This document shows positions 20,628 through 31,401 of a DNA stretch of 64,000 nt, one piece after another. The notes below the pieces were generated by a model. The model did no database searches. It was not told the DNA's origin and was given only the letters and a program-made list of their open reading frames with translations. The stretch comes from Cladopsammia gracilis. Its lineage: Eukaryota; Cnidaria; Anthozoa; Scleractinia; Dendrophylliidae. A program made the position numbers and the translations under genes. Each line of letters opens with the position of its first letter. Position 1 is the stretch's first letter. The stretch is from positions 564,001 to 628,000 of the forward strand of contig JAJGOT010000468.1 in the NCBI GenBank assembly GCA_022457155.1. The letters are read 5' to 3'.

Positions 20628-20911
20628 AATTTCTTTCCTGGCGTGCGTTTCTCAAAGCTACCGAAAACTTTTCGGGTCCGAAAAGCTATGTTATGTGCAA
20701 AATGTTTACCAACAAATATCTAATTTTTGTTGCTTTTGAAAGCTAAACAATAAAATCTTACGTTTACTGCACAAGTTGGGTTGGTTTGCTTACAAACAAC
20801 TTCAACATCATTCGTTGGAAACTGAATTTAAAAAACAGCTTTCGGGCCCGAAATGTCTTCGGGAGTTTTGAGAAACGCATACCAGGTGCTAATGCAACTT
20901 CAAACTTTAAG
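20628..20911 (+). pseudogene. Broken second exon of copy 1
   Basis: AATTTCTTTCCTGG (20628-20641) and GTGCTAATGCAACTTCAAAC (from 20885) together correspond to exon 2 of copy 2 at 24176-24209, interrupted by a 240-bp MITE. The donor position is mutated (TTAAGT). Confidence 0.65.
20642..20884. mobile_element. MITE inserted in an exon
   Basis: GCGTTTCTCAAAGCTACCGA at the left and an inverse GGGAGTTTTGAGAAACGC at the right, with a further inverted TTTCGGG(T/C)CCGAAA block inside each end. The flanks CCTGG/CCAGG may be a short target duplication, but this is not certain. Confidence 0.8.
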
Positions 20912-21597
20912 TATTCCCTTATACCCTTATATTTATACATATACTATATATGTACCACAGGCTAACCCTAGCTAACCTTCAAAGTATGGCTTATAATCCT
21001 CTGGGATTTTTTAAGAAATTTTAATCACTCACAAAACAAATCGTCGCAAACTTCGTTTGATATATTCCAGCTAATGGGCATAATGATGAATATTAAACGA
21101 GTTTTTAAGTGATTGGTTCGACGTCAGATTTTCTAGATGGATTGAGAAACAGTAACTAGATAAAATATGTTCAAAAGAGAACTATTTTTGATAACACGCG
21201 GCTAATAATGATAGCAACGATTTGTAATATAACATTTCCGATGTTGAAAATGTTTTTCTCTTGTTTATAAATAATTAACGACTTGCCAACAGGAGTGATA
21301 AATATAACATATAAGTGAACTAATTTATATGCTTCTTTTCGTTGAGACTGGCGTTTGCAAACAGGGATGTTATAAAAAGGTTTACAAGGCTGTGGAACGT
21401 ATAAATACAAGAGTATAAGGGAATACTTAACGGCTGGTGGTTACCCATTAGCTATTGTCTTATCAGTGAGCATTACGATCTCATCTGACCATCTCATCAT
21501 TTACCCTTAATTACTTAATAAGTTAGTAAGTTAGTTAGCTATTTTTATAATTGCATGTTTGTAAGCGAGGTGAGATTTTCAAACGTGCAGATAAAAA

Positions 21598-21630
<33 letters not shown>

Positions 21631-22258
21631 TTAATAATCGAAATTCCTTTTCCGTTTGCAAATATTCTGTTTTTCTAAAATAAATATTGGCCACTGTTCC
21701 ATTTTAAGAATAAACCGAAATGCCAAGTGAGCTAATTTATATGCTTCTTTTCGTTGAGACTGTCAGGCTTTTGCAAACAGGGATGTTCCTGTCAAAAGTT
21801 CCACCAATCTTAGGTGATGTAACAAAAATAACCGCAGCAAAAATTTCCTTGTCAGTGTTATAAAACAACTGGCTCATGCTTTAAGCTGCGCGAATATCAA
21901 GTAATGAAACATCTTTGAAGAAGTTTAGAGCATTCATAAAGCCAGTAAACCGGAAGTCGAATTGTACTTGCGAAGCAACCGCGTTACTTAGCAACGAGAT
22001 AGTAAAATAGACCCTTATGGTGACTTCTTGATAAAATTATTGTATTTGCTAATATGGTTGCCGAAATGTAGCAAAATTCGAAAAAAAATATATTTTCATT
22101 CGATAAAATATATTTTCATTCGATAAAATATATTTTCATTCGATAAAATATATTTTCATTCGATAAAATTTATTTTCATTCGATAAAATATATTTTCATT
22201 GGATAAATAATATATTTTCATTCGATAAAATATATTTTCATTCGATAAATAATATGTA

Positions 22259-22301
22259 CTTATTGACTAAGTGGGAGGGCCGGATGGGAAAATATTTGGC
22301 T

Positions 22302-22340
<39 letters not shown>

Positions 22341-22399
22341 ACGCCATGACCGAGAGCCTAATATTTTCCCATCCGGCCCGACCTAACTTAGTCAATAAG
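22259..22399. mobile_element. Palindromic element inside the foldback arm
   Basis: CTTATTGACTAAG at the left and its inverse at the right, with GGTCATGGCGTACGGAC mirrored around GAGCGCAGCGAG at the centre. Related broken copies occur at 52735-52790 and, for the neighbouring TGGTTTTGCAAAGAAAAGG block, at 53885-53905. Confidence 0.8.
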
Positions 22400-22725
22400 C
22401 ATTTTATCATATGACCAATTTGGAGACAAAATTACTTGAAATTTGAACGCGCGAGTCCATCCGCTTTTGTAGTAGGGCCGTACGCCTTTTTCCGGCCCGC
22501 TCGCGCAAATGCGGGACTTTCGTCAATGGTTTTGCAAAGAAAAGGTTCGCAGGGCCGTACGGGTCATATGATAATATATTTTCATTTGATAAAATATATT
22601 TTCATTCGATAATATATTTTCATTCGATAAAATATTTTCATTCGATAAAAAATTCGTTCGATAAAAAAATATTTTCATTCGATAAAATCACGTGGTATCA
22701 TAAGGCCTGGTCACTTGGCTTAAAC

Positions 22726-23205
22726 ATGGCGACGGATGAAGATGATTCCCTCAGCGAATCCCTGTGAAAAGACTTTTTTCAGGGCTTGTCCCCCTACTCA
22801 ACATCTGCGAGTGCAATAGTTCGAATGTTAACTTGGACTTTCCCTCAGCAGCAGCGTTATTCAATCAGTTGGACGTTATCAGTTCTTAGAAGTGTTTCAG
22901 ACGCTGTTGTAAATATGGCGAATTTTGACCAGTTCCAAGAACTTTGTTCATGCTTTTCTGAAATTCACTTGTATTGGTGGAATAGGATGGCTGAAATTGG
23001 AAGGAGAACCACAAGCATGGCCGATATGGGTCCGGTTTCTGTCGCCGTCAGTGGAGCAGGAAGACCACGATTTGTAATTGCGCAGGAACTTTTGGAAAAC
23101 TTGAGAAGCCTAGGTTGCACTTGGATACAAATAGCGAGCTCGCATGCTGCACGTTTCCCGATGGACCATTCAACGGAGAGTGGTGGAGTACGGATTAAAC
23201 TGTGA
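22726..23205 (+). pseudogene. Captured coding fragment in left foldback arm
   Basis: Starts ATGGCGACGGATGAAGATGA, then stop- and frameshift-broken. The readable part includes NMANFDQFQELCSCFSEIHL, WWNRMAEIGRRT and GRPRFVIAQELLENLRSLGC. The GRPRF..ELLENLR segment resembles the N-terminal region of integrase-core proteins common in cnidarians, before a helix-turn-helix. That is a resemblance, not an identification. Present as a mirror copy in the right arm. Confidence 0.5.
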
Positions 23206-23268
23206 AATGACGATCAACTAGACACTTATCACACTATCATAAGAGGATACATATCACGCTTCCACAGT

Positions 23269-23725
23269 TTAATCCGTACTCCACCACTCTCCGTTGAATG
23301 GTCCATCGGGAAACGTGCAGCCGATCCAAGTGCAACCTAGGCTTCTCAAGTTTTCCAAAAGTTCCTGTGCAGTTACAAATCGTGGTCTTCCTGCTTCACT
23401 GACGGCGACAGAACGCGGACCCATACCGGCCATGCTTGTGGTTCTCCTTCCAATTTCAGCCATCCTATTCCACCAATACAAGTGAATTTCAGAAAAGCAT
23501 GAACAAAGTTCTTGGAACTGGTCAAAATTCGCCATATTTACAACAGCGTCTGGTCCGTCTGAAACACTTCTAAGAACTGATAACGTCATGTCCAACTGAT
23601 TGAATAACACTGCTGCTGAGGGAAAGTCCAAGTTAACATTCGAACTATTGCACTCGCAGATGTTGAGTAGGGGGACAAGCCCTGAAAAAAAGTCTTCCCA
23701 CAGGATCATCTTCGTCCGTCGCCAT
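23269..23725 (-). pseudogene. Captured coding fragment in right foldback arm
   Basis: Mirror copy of 22726-23205 on the minus strand, longer in frame (146 codons). It differs by point changes and small indels (for example a 6-bp insertion giving VSDGPDAVV). The two arms together make the transcript a long hairpin, a possible source of small RNAs. Confidence 0.5.
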
Positions 23726-24031
23726 GTTTAAGCCAAGTGACCAGGCCTTATGATACCACGTGATTTTATCGAATGAAAATATTTTTTTTATCGAACGAAT
23801 TTTTTTATCGAATGAAAATATTTTATCGAATAAAATTATATTTTATCGAATGGAAATATATTTTATCGAATGAAAATATATTTTTTTCGAATTTTGCTAC
23901 ATTTCGGCAACCATATTCTAATGGTAAAGCGCAAGCTATTAATTTAACACTTCAATTTAGAATGTTGTAACCACGAATCCTTCCAGTTTCGGTTCATTAC
24001 GTAACTTCAAAGCGTTGACTTGAGGTTAAGA

Positions 24032-24073
24032 ATGTTGTTTTTGTTCCCCGGAATCATTAATATCGTACTCCAG
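24032..24073 (+). CDS. Secreted glycine-rich protein gene, exon 1 (signal peptide, copy 2)
   Basis: 14 codons, MLFLFPGIINIVLQ, ending at a CAG/GTTTGT donor, phase 0. The ATG used by copy 1 is TTG here (24020), so translation would start four codons later. With exon 2 it forms a hydrophobic signal peptide, probably cleaved around FFAGA/KA. The protein made with exons 3-8 would be extracellular or membrane-anchored. Confidence 0.6.
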
Positions 24074-24175
24074 GTTTGTTTTTCGTTTTGAATGGCTACT
24101 TCGTGTTTTTGTTAGGCAGAAGTGTTAATTGAAATGACAGTGTCTAAGTCACGTATTGTTGTTTTTCCCTCATAG

Positions 24176-24209
24176 ATTTTCTTTGCTGGTGCTAAAGCAA
24201 CTGTAAACT
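24176..24209 (+). CDS. Secreted glycine-rich protein gene, exon 2
   Basis: 34 bp, IFFAGAKATVN plus one base, between acceptor CCCTCATAG and donor GTAAGT. It ends in phase 1 and joins exon 3 (29676) in frame as a serine codon. The intron between them (24210-29675) contains a complete antisense Ty3/gypsy element. Confidence 0.65.
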
Positions 24210-24660
24210 GTAAGTTGTATTTTTCTTATAAGGCAAGACTGGATATTATTGTTTGATCCAATGCTTCTTGATAAACGCACATGCTTGGCAAGGCTAGGGC
24301 ATCTTTAGTATTTTAGTCATTAATATGACTTTTGTTTTCGGCTTATTGATATTATCGTTACTCGCAAATAAGTGTATTATCCACCTTTTTGTCTCCTTCA
24401 TGACACCCACAAGATTAGAACAATATATTTATCACAAAGCAATTCAAAGGGGACAGACCTCAAATAAATGTGGCTACTAAATATATCGCTTTGAAACCTC
24501 CATTGTTTAAAGTAGAATAGCTCCGTTGTTATTCCGGGCTCACTCGTCTATGAGAACCTTTGGGTCATAACTTTTTCGACCCTAAAATGATGGCTATAAA
24601 ACTTTGCGAAAACTGACAACTATTATTTAGCAATAATATGATAGAATTCGATTTAACTGG

Positions 24661-24785
24661 TTTTTTATACTACAATTAAACCGGAAAAGTGTATATAAAC
24701 ACTCACAAACCGTGCTCCAAACGTTCTGCTTTATTCCATCCCATAATAACTCATGACGTAAATCATGACGTTATCAAATACAACA
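24661..24785 (-). repeat. 3' LTR of the Ty3/gypsy element
   Basis: On the minus strand it starts TGTTGTATTTGATAACGTCA. The opposite end is T-rich (TTTTTTATAC on plus) rather than the usual CA complement. It aligns with the 5' LTR except for an indel-rich central part. Confidence 0.9.
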
Positions 24786-24799
24786 TTTCCTCTTTCCTA
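24786..24799 (-). other. Polypurine tract
   Basis: AGGAAAGAGGAAA on the minus strand immediately precedes the TGTTG start of the 3' LTR, the position of the plus-strand primer in LTR retrotransposons. Confidence 0.85.
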
Positions 24800-24862
24800 T
24801 AACAATAAACATGACAAATAAAATGAACCAGCTGAAAACACAGCTATAGGACCTTATGGCTA

Positions 24863-25297
24863 CTAAAGGTCTAACCTCTTCGGAGGTTTGCTAATACACC
24901 CGGACCGGGTCACTTTCACAGGGGTTCCCACTGGCCTCAGAACCGAGGAAGCTACATGTTTAGGCTCTGAATTAGGACTAGCTACTGGCTCTGTATTAGG
25001 CATATCTCTGGACACAGGAGCAGGGCTTTGAATTGACTCGGGGGTGGACTGTCCAGGGGGCATTGGACCCACACAGGCCCCAGGATTCTCCTGAAAAACC
25101 GGAGGGTCATAATCAACCACTTCAATTTCAGGTTTTTCCCTCTCAGTACTCAAACCTCTGGCATCATCAGGTAATAAATGATTTGCATGCACATATCTAC
25201 GATCATTGCTGGGTACTCTAACAAGATAAGTCTCAGGACCGTTCACAGCTACAATTGTACCCGGTATCCATTTCTCCTTAATTTCCCCCTCTAACAT
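24863..25297 (-). pseudogene. C-terminal tail of gypsy pol
   Basis: 144 codons overlapping the integrase frame by 20 bp in a different frame. The start, GEIKEKWIPGTIVAVNGPET, with LVRV and HANHLLPDD, resembles the GPY/F-like region that follows gypsy integrases. The remainder is proline- and serine-rich. No chromodomain can be recognised. The frame change probably marks an indel between integrase and tail. Confidence 0.65.
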
Positions 25298-26852
25298 TTT
25301 TTACTCTGACCGGTTGATACAAATCAAAGTATCTCACTTTAGGGTGATCTCCATCCCTGTACAATTTGGATGCCGTTTGTCTATTTTCTACTTTGCTCTG
25401 CAAACTAGGCTTCACCATGGAGAGTTGTGTCCTAGGTTCTCTTTTTAAAAACAGTTCTGCTGGAGTCTTACCTGTAGTGGAATGTGGAATATTTCTGTAT
25501 CGAAACAGAAGATCAGCCACCCGATGTTGTACTGACATACTCTTACTTAGGAACTTATACATACCTTTGAAGGTCTGCACATGTCGCTCTGCTAAGCCGT
25601 TGCTAGCCGGATGGTAAGGGGGACAAAGTGAATGTTTCACCCGATTCATTTTTAAAAAGGTCGTAAACTCATCAGCTATGAATTGAGGGCCATTGTCACT
25701 TACCAGTTCCTGAGGCAATCCATACCGTGCAAATAAACCTCTAAGAGCATTTATGGTAGCAGTTGCAGTTGTACTAGTCATGGGAAACACCTCTAACCAT
25801 TTATAGTGACTATCAACCACAAGGAAAAATTGTTGTCCCTTCACCTCAGCATAATCCACATGTATCCTCTGCCATGGCTCAGTACACCAAGGCCATAAGA
25901 GCAAAGGCACGGCTTTAGGAGAGCCTTGTGTACTAACACAATCCTGACACAATCTAACTTTGTCTTCTATATCCTGGTCAATTCCTGGCCACCAGACAAA
26001 CGACCTTGCAAGTGCCTTCATGCGACACATTCCAAGATGACACTCATGCAGCTCTTCCAACAACCGTTCCTGTAGTATGACAGGAATAACCACTCGTCTA
26101 CCCCATAGGATGCATCGATTGTTTAGGGAAAGTTCCTCTCTGCGACTCCAATAAGGTTTCATTTCAAGATCAGGGCATTGACCTGGCCAACCTGAGGACG
26201 TATACTCATATACCTTAACAAGCACTTTGTCCTTCGTAGTATTCTGAGCAATCTCCAATGCAGTTATGGGCAGATCACTTACCACCGTACGGTGAACATA
26301 ATTCTCATCAGGGTCAGGATCCTCCATCTCGCCAATTGACACGGGAAATCTGCTAAAGAAATCTGCATTGGCATTGTCTGAAGACTTCGTATAAACGATG
26401 TCATAGTCATAACCAGTCAACAGCAAGGCCCACCGCTGCAGTCTAGCAGCAGCCAAAGGGGGAACACCTGATTTAGGACCAAAGATGAGGGTCAAAGGTT
26501 GATGATCAGTCACTAACTTAAATTTCCTCCCATAAAGGTAAAGATTAAATCTTTTGACACCAAAGATTATGGCCAAACCCTCCTTTTCTATTTGGGCATA
26601 ATTTTTTTCTGCACTATTCAGAGTGCGAGAAGCATACTCGATGGGCCTCTCAGTGCCATCCTCCATCTGATGACTCAAAACTGCCCCAATGCCATGGGAA
26701 CTGGCATCAACATCTACAACGTAGTATGAGGGGTTTGTTTGGGTCATAGTGGACCAAGACCTGCTCACTGGAAAGACCTTCTTTGGCCCACAGAACGGCA
26801 TCCTCACAACTTTCACTCCAAAACCATTTAGTCTTGTTACTAAGAAGTTCAT
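25278..26852 (-). pseudogene. Gypsy RNase H and integrase
   Basis: 524-codon frame. RNase H: VDASSHGIGAVLSHQ, IEYASRTLNSAEKNYAQIEK, LVTDHQPL. Integrase: zinc-binding HECH...CQDC, then core D of IHVDYAEV, D of LVSDNGPQF, and E of SNGLAERHVQTFKG, so the DDE triad is complete. It overlaps the RT frame at its upstream end in another frame, showing a frameshift. Its first ~30 residues read out of frame with RNase H. Confidence 0.9.
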
Positions 26853-27519
26853 AGAGTGGATGCAACTTAGATGAAAAATCTTTGATGAACTTTGAATAGT
26901 AGTTAATCATTCCCAAAAATGATCGCAGTTCAGAGACATCTTTAGGTCTGGGGGCCAATTGTATGGCATCTAGTTTGCTCTTTACAGGACTTATTTCCAG
27001 CTTGCTTAAAATGTGTCCCATATACTTTACCTCAGTTCTGAAGAATTGACATTTCTTTCCATTTAGCTTGACATTGTGTTTAGCCAACCTGCTAAACACC
27101 TCCTTCAGGACTGTTAAATGTGGGGTTGCTCCCCCAGAAGTAGCAACTAAGATATCATCAACTCTTACCATCACTCCTGGAACTCCAGACAAAATTGAAT
27201 CCATGACTCGCTGGAACTGAGCTGTGGCTGTTTTGACGCCAAAACACAAACGTTGAGATTTGAACAAACCTTTGCATGTGTTTATGGTCAATAGCTCAGA
27301 TGACTCTTCATCTAGAAACAACTGATTACTTTTTTAGTAAAAAGCACTGGCTAAATCAATAACTGAAAATGTGTCTGGGGTCGAGCCATCCTGAGAAAGC
27401 ATAGCAAACATATCCTGTACATTAGGCAATTTGTATATGTCATCATTGATGCATACATTTACTCCCTTGTAATCCCCACACACCCTCAGCGTACCATCGG
27501 CTTTGGGGACATGCACCAC
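26707..27519 (-). pseudogene. Gypsy reverse transcriptase, two open segments
   Basis: First segment (27334-27519): MVHVPKADGTLRVCGDYKGV and DTFSVIDLASAFY. Second segment (26707-27321): NTCKGLFKSQRLCFGVKTA and the catalytic site VRVDDILVA, then LGMINYYSKFI and PLYELLS. The site is normally YVDD; the R in place of Y is unusual. A stop and a frame change separate the segments after SAFY. Confidence 0.88.
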
Positions 27520-27574
27520 TGGACTAGCCCATTTGCTAGGTTTGGTTACTGAACAAAACTAACTTTGTATTCCC

Positions 27575-27900
27575 CTAACAATTCATTGAATTCAGCGGAT
27601 ATGTTTCTGATTTGGGAACTGAATTGTCAGTGTCCCTTACTTGTTCAGTAACTTGGAATACAGTTTCCCAATTTAGCTTTATCTTACTCAACCAATCTCT
27701 CCCAAACAGAGCTGGCCATTTTCCTTGGACTACAATTAGATCAAGGATCTTTTCATCGGCAGCATACTTCACACCAGAATAACTACGTAATATAACACCT
27801 GCTTTCTTAAGTGGATAACCAGACAATAAAGTATTGTATACATACTCTGAAACAGTTGTACGAGAAGCTTCCGTATCAATTTACATAGCTAAATTAGAAT
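27575..27900 (-). pseudogene. Gypsy protease region
   Basis: Around 27850-27890 the minus strand reads IDTEASRTTVSEYV, the aspartic-protease active-site region with DTGA changed to DTEA, and with a stop just before it. WPALFGRDWLSKIKLNW follows downstream (frame 27575-27826). Confidence 0.7.
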
Positions 27901-27994
27901 GACCTACTTGCACAGTGACTACATACGGTTTAACAGTATCAGTGTCATTACAACGTTCAGTCCCAGTTCTAAACAGACCAAAGGCATCAGCACT

Positions 27995-28861
27995 TTATTC
28001 ATCCTCAGGGCTGCTGTACATGTACTGGCTCTCCTCACAGACTTCGTCATCTGAATCACAGGTATTCATATTTGCATTCTTGGGCCTACGTTGACCAGGA
28101 CTTTCTGACAATTTGGCTTTACACACAGGACGGATGTGTCCTTTTCGCTGACAGTGGTGACAAGTTGCATCTCTGAATTTACAAGACTCAGCGGAATGTC
28201 TAGTGCTTCCACACGATTTGCACTTTTCAAAATTTCCACCACTTAGCTGACTGCCACGGTTTCCAGTTGCTTTCGTCTTTCCCTTATACGGACTGAACTC
28301 CTGTACTTTGTTCTCTGCAACCATCGACTCGCCCATGTGCTCTTTGTTAGCTTTTCCCGCCATTTCATCCGCAACGGACCGATCGTGAGCAACTCCGTAG
28401 GTTAAAGCTCTTATCGACAAAAGGTGGCGCTGAGTTCGAGACATCTGATGCAATCCAGACACCAACCTGTCACGAAGGGCTTGAGGCAAGAACGGACCAA
28501 AGTTGCAAGTGGAGGCCAATTTCTTCAATGTAACCACACAGGCAGAAACGCTCTCGTCACCTCCTTGCGAAGCAGTTCAGAATTTTTGCCGTTCGGCAAT
28601 CACGATCGGAGCCGGCTCGTAATGTCCTTGTCGACTCTCTTTATGTTCCTCATATGTCTTTCCGTTAGGATTCTCAGGATCACAGAGATTCTTCAACAGC
28701 TTATAAGCGTCAGGCCCAATCACGGCCAGGAAAACATTGACTTTCCGGTCATCAGCAATTTCATTCGCCGCCATGAACGCCTCCATTCTACCAACATAGT
28801 CACCAAAACGCTCGATATTCTCGTCAAAGGGCCCTAAATTTCCCACTAGGCCGGCAGCCAT
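27995..28861 (-). pseudogene. Gypsy gag with two zinc knuckles
   Basis: Two open segments (28577-28861 and 27995-28537) separated by a frameshift. The N-terminal part reads FDENIERFGDYVGRMEAFM..KVNVFLAVIG, typical of gypsy gag. The second segment contains two CX2CX4HX4C knuckles (CKSCGSTRHSAESC and CHHCQRKGHIRPVC) and an acidic C-terminus. Confidence 0.88.
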
Positions 28862-28897
28862 TCTTTACGGACTCTTTACGCGTCGTTGAGTAAGAAC

Positions 28898-28914
28898 AAA
28901 ATCCTCGTCGCCAG
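28898..28914 (-). other. Primer-binding site of the gypsy element
   Basis: CTGGCGACGAGGATTTT on the minus strand directly follows the 5' LTR. TGG is the expected complement of a tRNA CCA end. The priming tRNA was not determined. Confidence 0.7.
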
Positions 28915-29043
28915 TTTTGTATACTACAATTACAAATATGTAATAATCACAAAGATGTAATCTCAAAACGTGCTCCAAACGTTCTGCTTTATTCCATCCC
29001 ATAATAACTCATGACGTAAATCATGACGTTATCAAATACAACA
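28915..29043 (-). repeat. 5' LTR of the Ty3/gypsy element
   Basis: About 129 bp; shares GTGCTCCAAACGTTCTGC and the CATCCCATAATAACTCATGA block with the 3' LTR. Unusually short for this group. Confidence 0.9.
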
Positions 29044-29048
29044 ACTGG

Positions 29049-29675
29049 GAACAAATATTTTTAGTGATAATTGAGCTTAAGTGAACATCACTTTTTAAAA
29101 AAAAAAAATCGAACCCAGTGAAAGAGTTTGCTGTTATATTTGAGTTAAATTTCTAGAATAAGCTTACATCAGATTCCCCAAACATTTACTTCCAAAGCCA
29201 CAAATTTAAACTCCCATACTAAAATAAAATACTGAATAAACTTTAGCGAATATACTCATTGTTATTTTGCATAAGCTAAATCTTTCGTTAAACATTTCCT
29301 AAAATGGGGGGAAAATGGGGAAAAAATGGGAAATTCTTTTATCTGCGGTTCACGGTTGTTGGGATATTTTCAAATGTTTGGAACTTTTTCGTTATTCATT
29401 AGTTCAATGCTATGCTGTTTTACGAAAACTATAGATTTTACCAGTGTATACATTTTATCGTGTCTGTTATGTTTGAATGTTCGATTACGCTTCACCTTTA
29501 TCCGTGATAAAGCTTAACAATTATAACTGAACCGCCCTTCCCCCATGAAGTTTGTGTCTTATTGTCGTTTCATAACACACGAAACTTTCTTTAACCTTTC
29601 TTTCAATTATCAAAAGTACAAATTCTATACTGCACTGATTATTTCAATTGAAAGTAATTTTTATTCCTTTTCTAG
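29049..29675. other. Intron sequence after the gypsy insertion
   Basis: AT-rich, no separate feature. The small ORF at 29326 has no signature. Confidence 0.5.
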
Positions 29676-30041
29676 CCGGTAATCTCACACTAAACAGTGG
29701 TGAAGTACTTGAGATCAACACAACTGTTCCATCCTTTGTTAAGAGCCCTTATAGCGGTTGCAGTTTCACCGCATCACATCAAAACAGAAACTCCACCCAC
29801 GGTGACCATCTTGTTGCTGTTATTGAGTTCAGTGGTGACATTGAGTTCAGAAGCGGTTCAACAGTCAAAGTGTTCGGGAAGTTTGCTCTGAGTATAGCAA
29901 GTCAGAATGGAGACATTTTAATACAAACTGATATTAACATGACATGTGGCGAGAAGGTGTTCGATACAACATGTCTTGGTGGGTTTACACAGTCATCAGC
30001 AGAACAGTATGTAGGATACCCCAGTACGGATTTATACAAAG
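29676..30041 (+). CDS. Secreted glycine-rich protein gene, exon 3
   Basis: 366 bp, phase 1 in and phase 1 out; acceptor TTTTCTAG, donor AAAG/GTGAGC. Codes for an extracellular-type segment (GNLTLNSGEVLEINTTVPSF, SGCSFTASHQN, EFRSGSTVKVFGKFALSI, NMTCGEKVFD) with three cysteines and several N-glycosylation sequons. It looks like the N-terminal beta-rich domain of large cnidarian secreted proteins followed by glycine-rich repeats. I cannot name the family. Confidence 0.75.
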
Positions 30042-30401
30042 GTGAGCGATTCAAGTAGGTCGTTTGTGCTCAAGGACGGAATTAGAGCTAAACGGTGTTC
30101 AGATCTGTTAAGTCCGTGGCCTTACCGTAATTATTTAACAACAACAATATAAAGTGTTCATAAGTTAAATACTTTCTACATAGCTCAGGTTAATACTGAG
30201 AGGTGCTAATTAAGTAATATAAAATAAATATACACGGAGGAATGATGATCTGATTGGAGGGCAAAGATATCGCCGGACTGAAAATTTTAGCATGATCACA
30301 GTCAGTACAGTAAACGTAGTGGTGCTATTTCTGCGGCACCATTTCAGTCCCGACTCAGACTCAGCTACTTTCAACTAAGTGAATGTATTCCTTTTTATCA
30401 G

Positions 30402-30566
30402 GTCTTGGTCCTGGAGGACTAAAGGTAAAAGATTCGAATTTTCCTATTGGCGGCGAATGTATACTTGGTTCAAGCCATGGAGGAACAACTATGGCTAACT
30501 AATACGTGTATTCGGGTGGAGCATACGATACACAAAACATAACATCACTACTAGGAGGAAGTGGAG
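30402..30566 (+). pseudogene. Secreted glycine-rich protein gene, exon 4 with an in-frame stop
   Basis: 165 bp, phase 1 to phase 1; acceptor TTTTTATCAG, donor GGAG/GTGAGG. It reads GLGPGGLKVKD, SSHGGTTMAN, stop (TAA 30500-30502), then YVYSGGAYDTQNITSLLGGS. The glycine-rich pattern continues on both sides of the stop, so this is one exon with a nonsense change. It would truncate the protein. It may be an allele, a sequencing error or a sign of pseudogenisation. Confidence 0.65.
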
Positions 30567-30762
30567 GTGAGGTTATGTTCTTTATCACCTGCAAGTGTTC
30601 ATTTTCGTTTGTCTACATCAAACTGGTATTGTCACTCAATGAGATCAACAGCTAGGTATAAAATGAAATTTATAGTGAGAGAACGAATGAAATGAATAAT
30701 ATCTTGTAGCAAAACCAAAACCAAAAGAGGTCCTGATAACTTTTCGGACTCGGCGCTACAGT

Positions 30763-30960
30763 AGACTCCCGCTATCTCGAACACCCGCTATCTCGAATCC
30801 CCCGCTATTTCGAACTAAAAGCTGTTCCCCTTGGTTTTGCTTACTGTTTTTCAGTCATGTACTACTGCCTATCTCGAACTCGGTTATCTTGAATCCCCCG
30901 CTATCTCGAACAAAGTGCGACTTCCAGTAGTCTAAATTAACACCCCTTATCTCGAACTGT
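30763..30960. mobile_element. Terminal fragment of a pogo/Tigger-like element
   Basis: ACAGTAGACTCCCGCTATCT is followed by repeated CCCGCTATCTCGAAC motifs (five within 200 bp, some as CTATTTCGAAC or CTATCTCGAACT). A similar inverted terminus occurs at 46980-47055. No transposase. The class is assigned by analogy only. Confidence 0.5.
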
Positions 30961-31401
30961 AGTAATTATGACGTTATAAAGTAAATGACAACAGGACACA
31001 ATTATAATGGATTTTGTCTTGAGTAATTGATTATGTTCGCGCAAAGGAGTATCCCATGGTGTCCAAAACTGACCTACAGTATACCGTTCCACTTAACAGT
31101 ACAGTCATTACACTGTATTGTATTGCAGAACATTGATTCGTTTTTTATCTCGTTAATGCGCATGCGCATTAAGCGAGATTTCGGAGTCGAGTACGAAAAA
31201 GGGACAAAAGTTGTTAACAAAATTTTGTGGACTTTCGTCCGGGGGGGTTTCTTGTCCCTTCTTTATAGAAGCTATATTAGGACATTGAGGATATGGTTGG
31301 TTAAAAAGGTTAGGATTTCAAGAAGGGCGTCACATACTGCCACTAAAATGTTTGGGGAGCACCCCCGGACCTATTGTTAATTTCCCTAGGGTATTGGGAT
31401 G

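Larger units (their letters stand above)
20292..21722. repeat. Pair of ~75-bp inverted repeats around the first 5' exon copy
   Basis: TTTGTTTATTCTTAAAATGG and onward at 20298 is found in inverse at about 21648-21715 (..CCATTTTAAGAATAAAC). Also, an AATTTATATGCTTCTTTTCG block occurs in direct orientation at about 21324 and 21732. A (TTA)n run lies at 21599-21629. Confidence 0.65.
22053..23915. mobile_element. Foldback element with 20-bp tandem repeats in its arms
   Basis: TATGGTTGCCGAAATGTAGC at the left end is mirrored at 23896-23915. Both arms contain tandem copies of a ~20-bp unit (TATTTTCATTCGATAAAATA): left at 22090-22258 and 22567-22690, right at 23765-23890. Arms of more than 600 bp converge on a loop of about 60 bp near 23216-23255. 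A separate palindrome (22259-22399) interrupts the left arm. Long inverted arms made of tandem repeats are the classical foldback architecture. Confidence 0.85.
24661..29043 (-). mobile_element. Ty3/gypsy LTR retrotransposon, full length but decayed
   Basis: Bounded by direct LTRs of about 125 bp with a perfect 5-bp target duplication ACTGG (24656-24660 and 29044-29048). Order on the minus strand: LTR, primer-binding site, gag with two zinc knuckles, protease, RT, RNase H, integrase, tail, polypurine tract, LTR. Domain order RT-RNaseH-IN is diagnostic of Ty3/gypsy. Coding is broken by several frameshifts and stops. It is inserted antisense in intron 2 of the secreted-protein gene. Confidence 0.95.

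Noticed and set aside
22090..22690. Regularly spaced ~20-bp repeats, CRISPR-like at first sight
   Set aside because: Units are head-to-tail without unique spacers, and lie in the arms of a foldback element in a eukaryotic genome. No cas genes.
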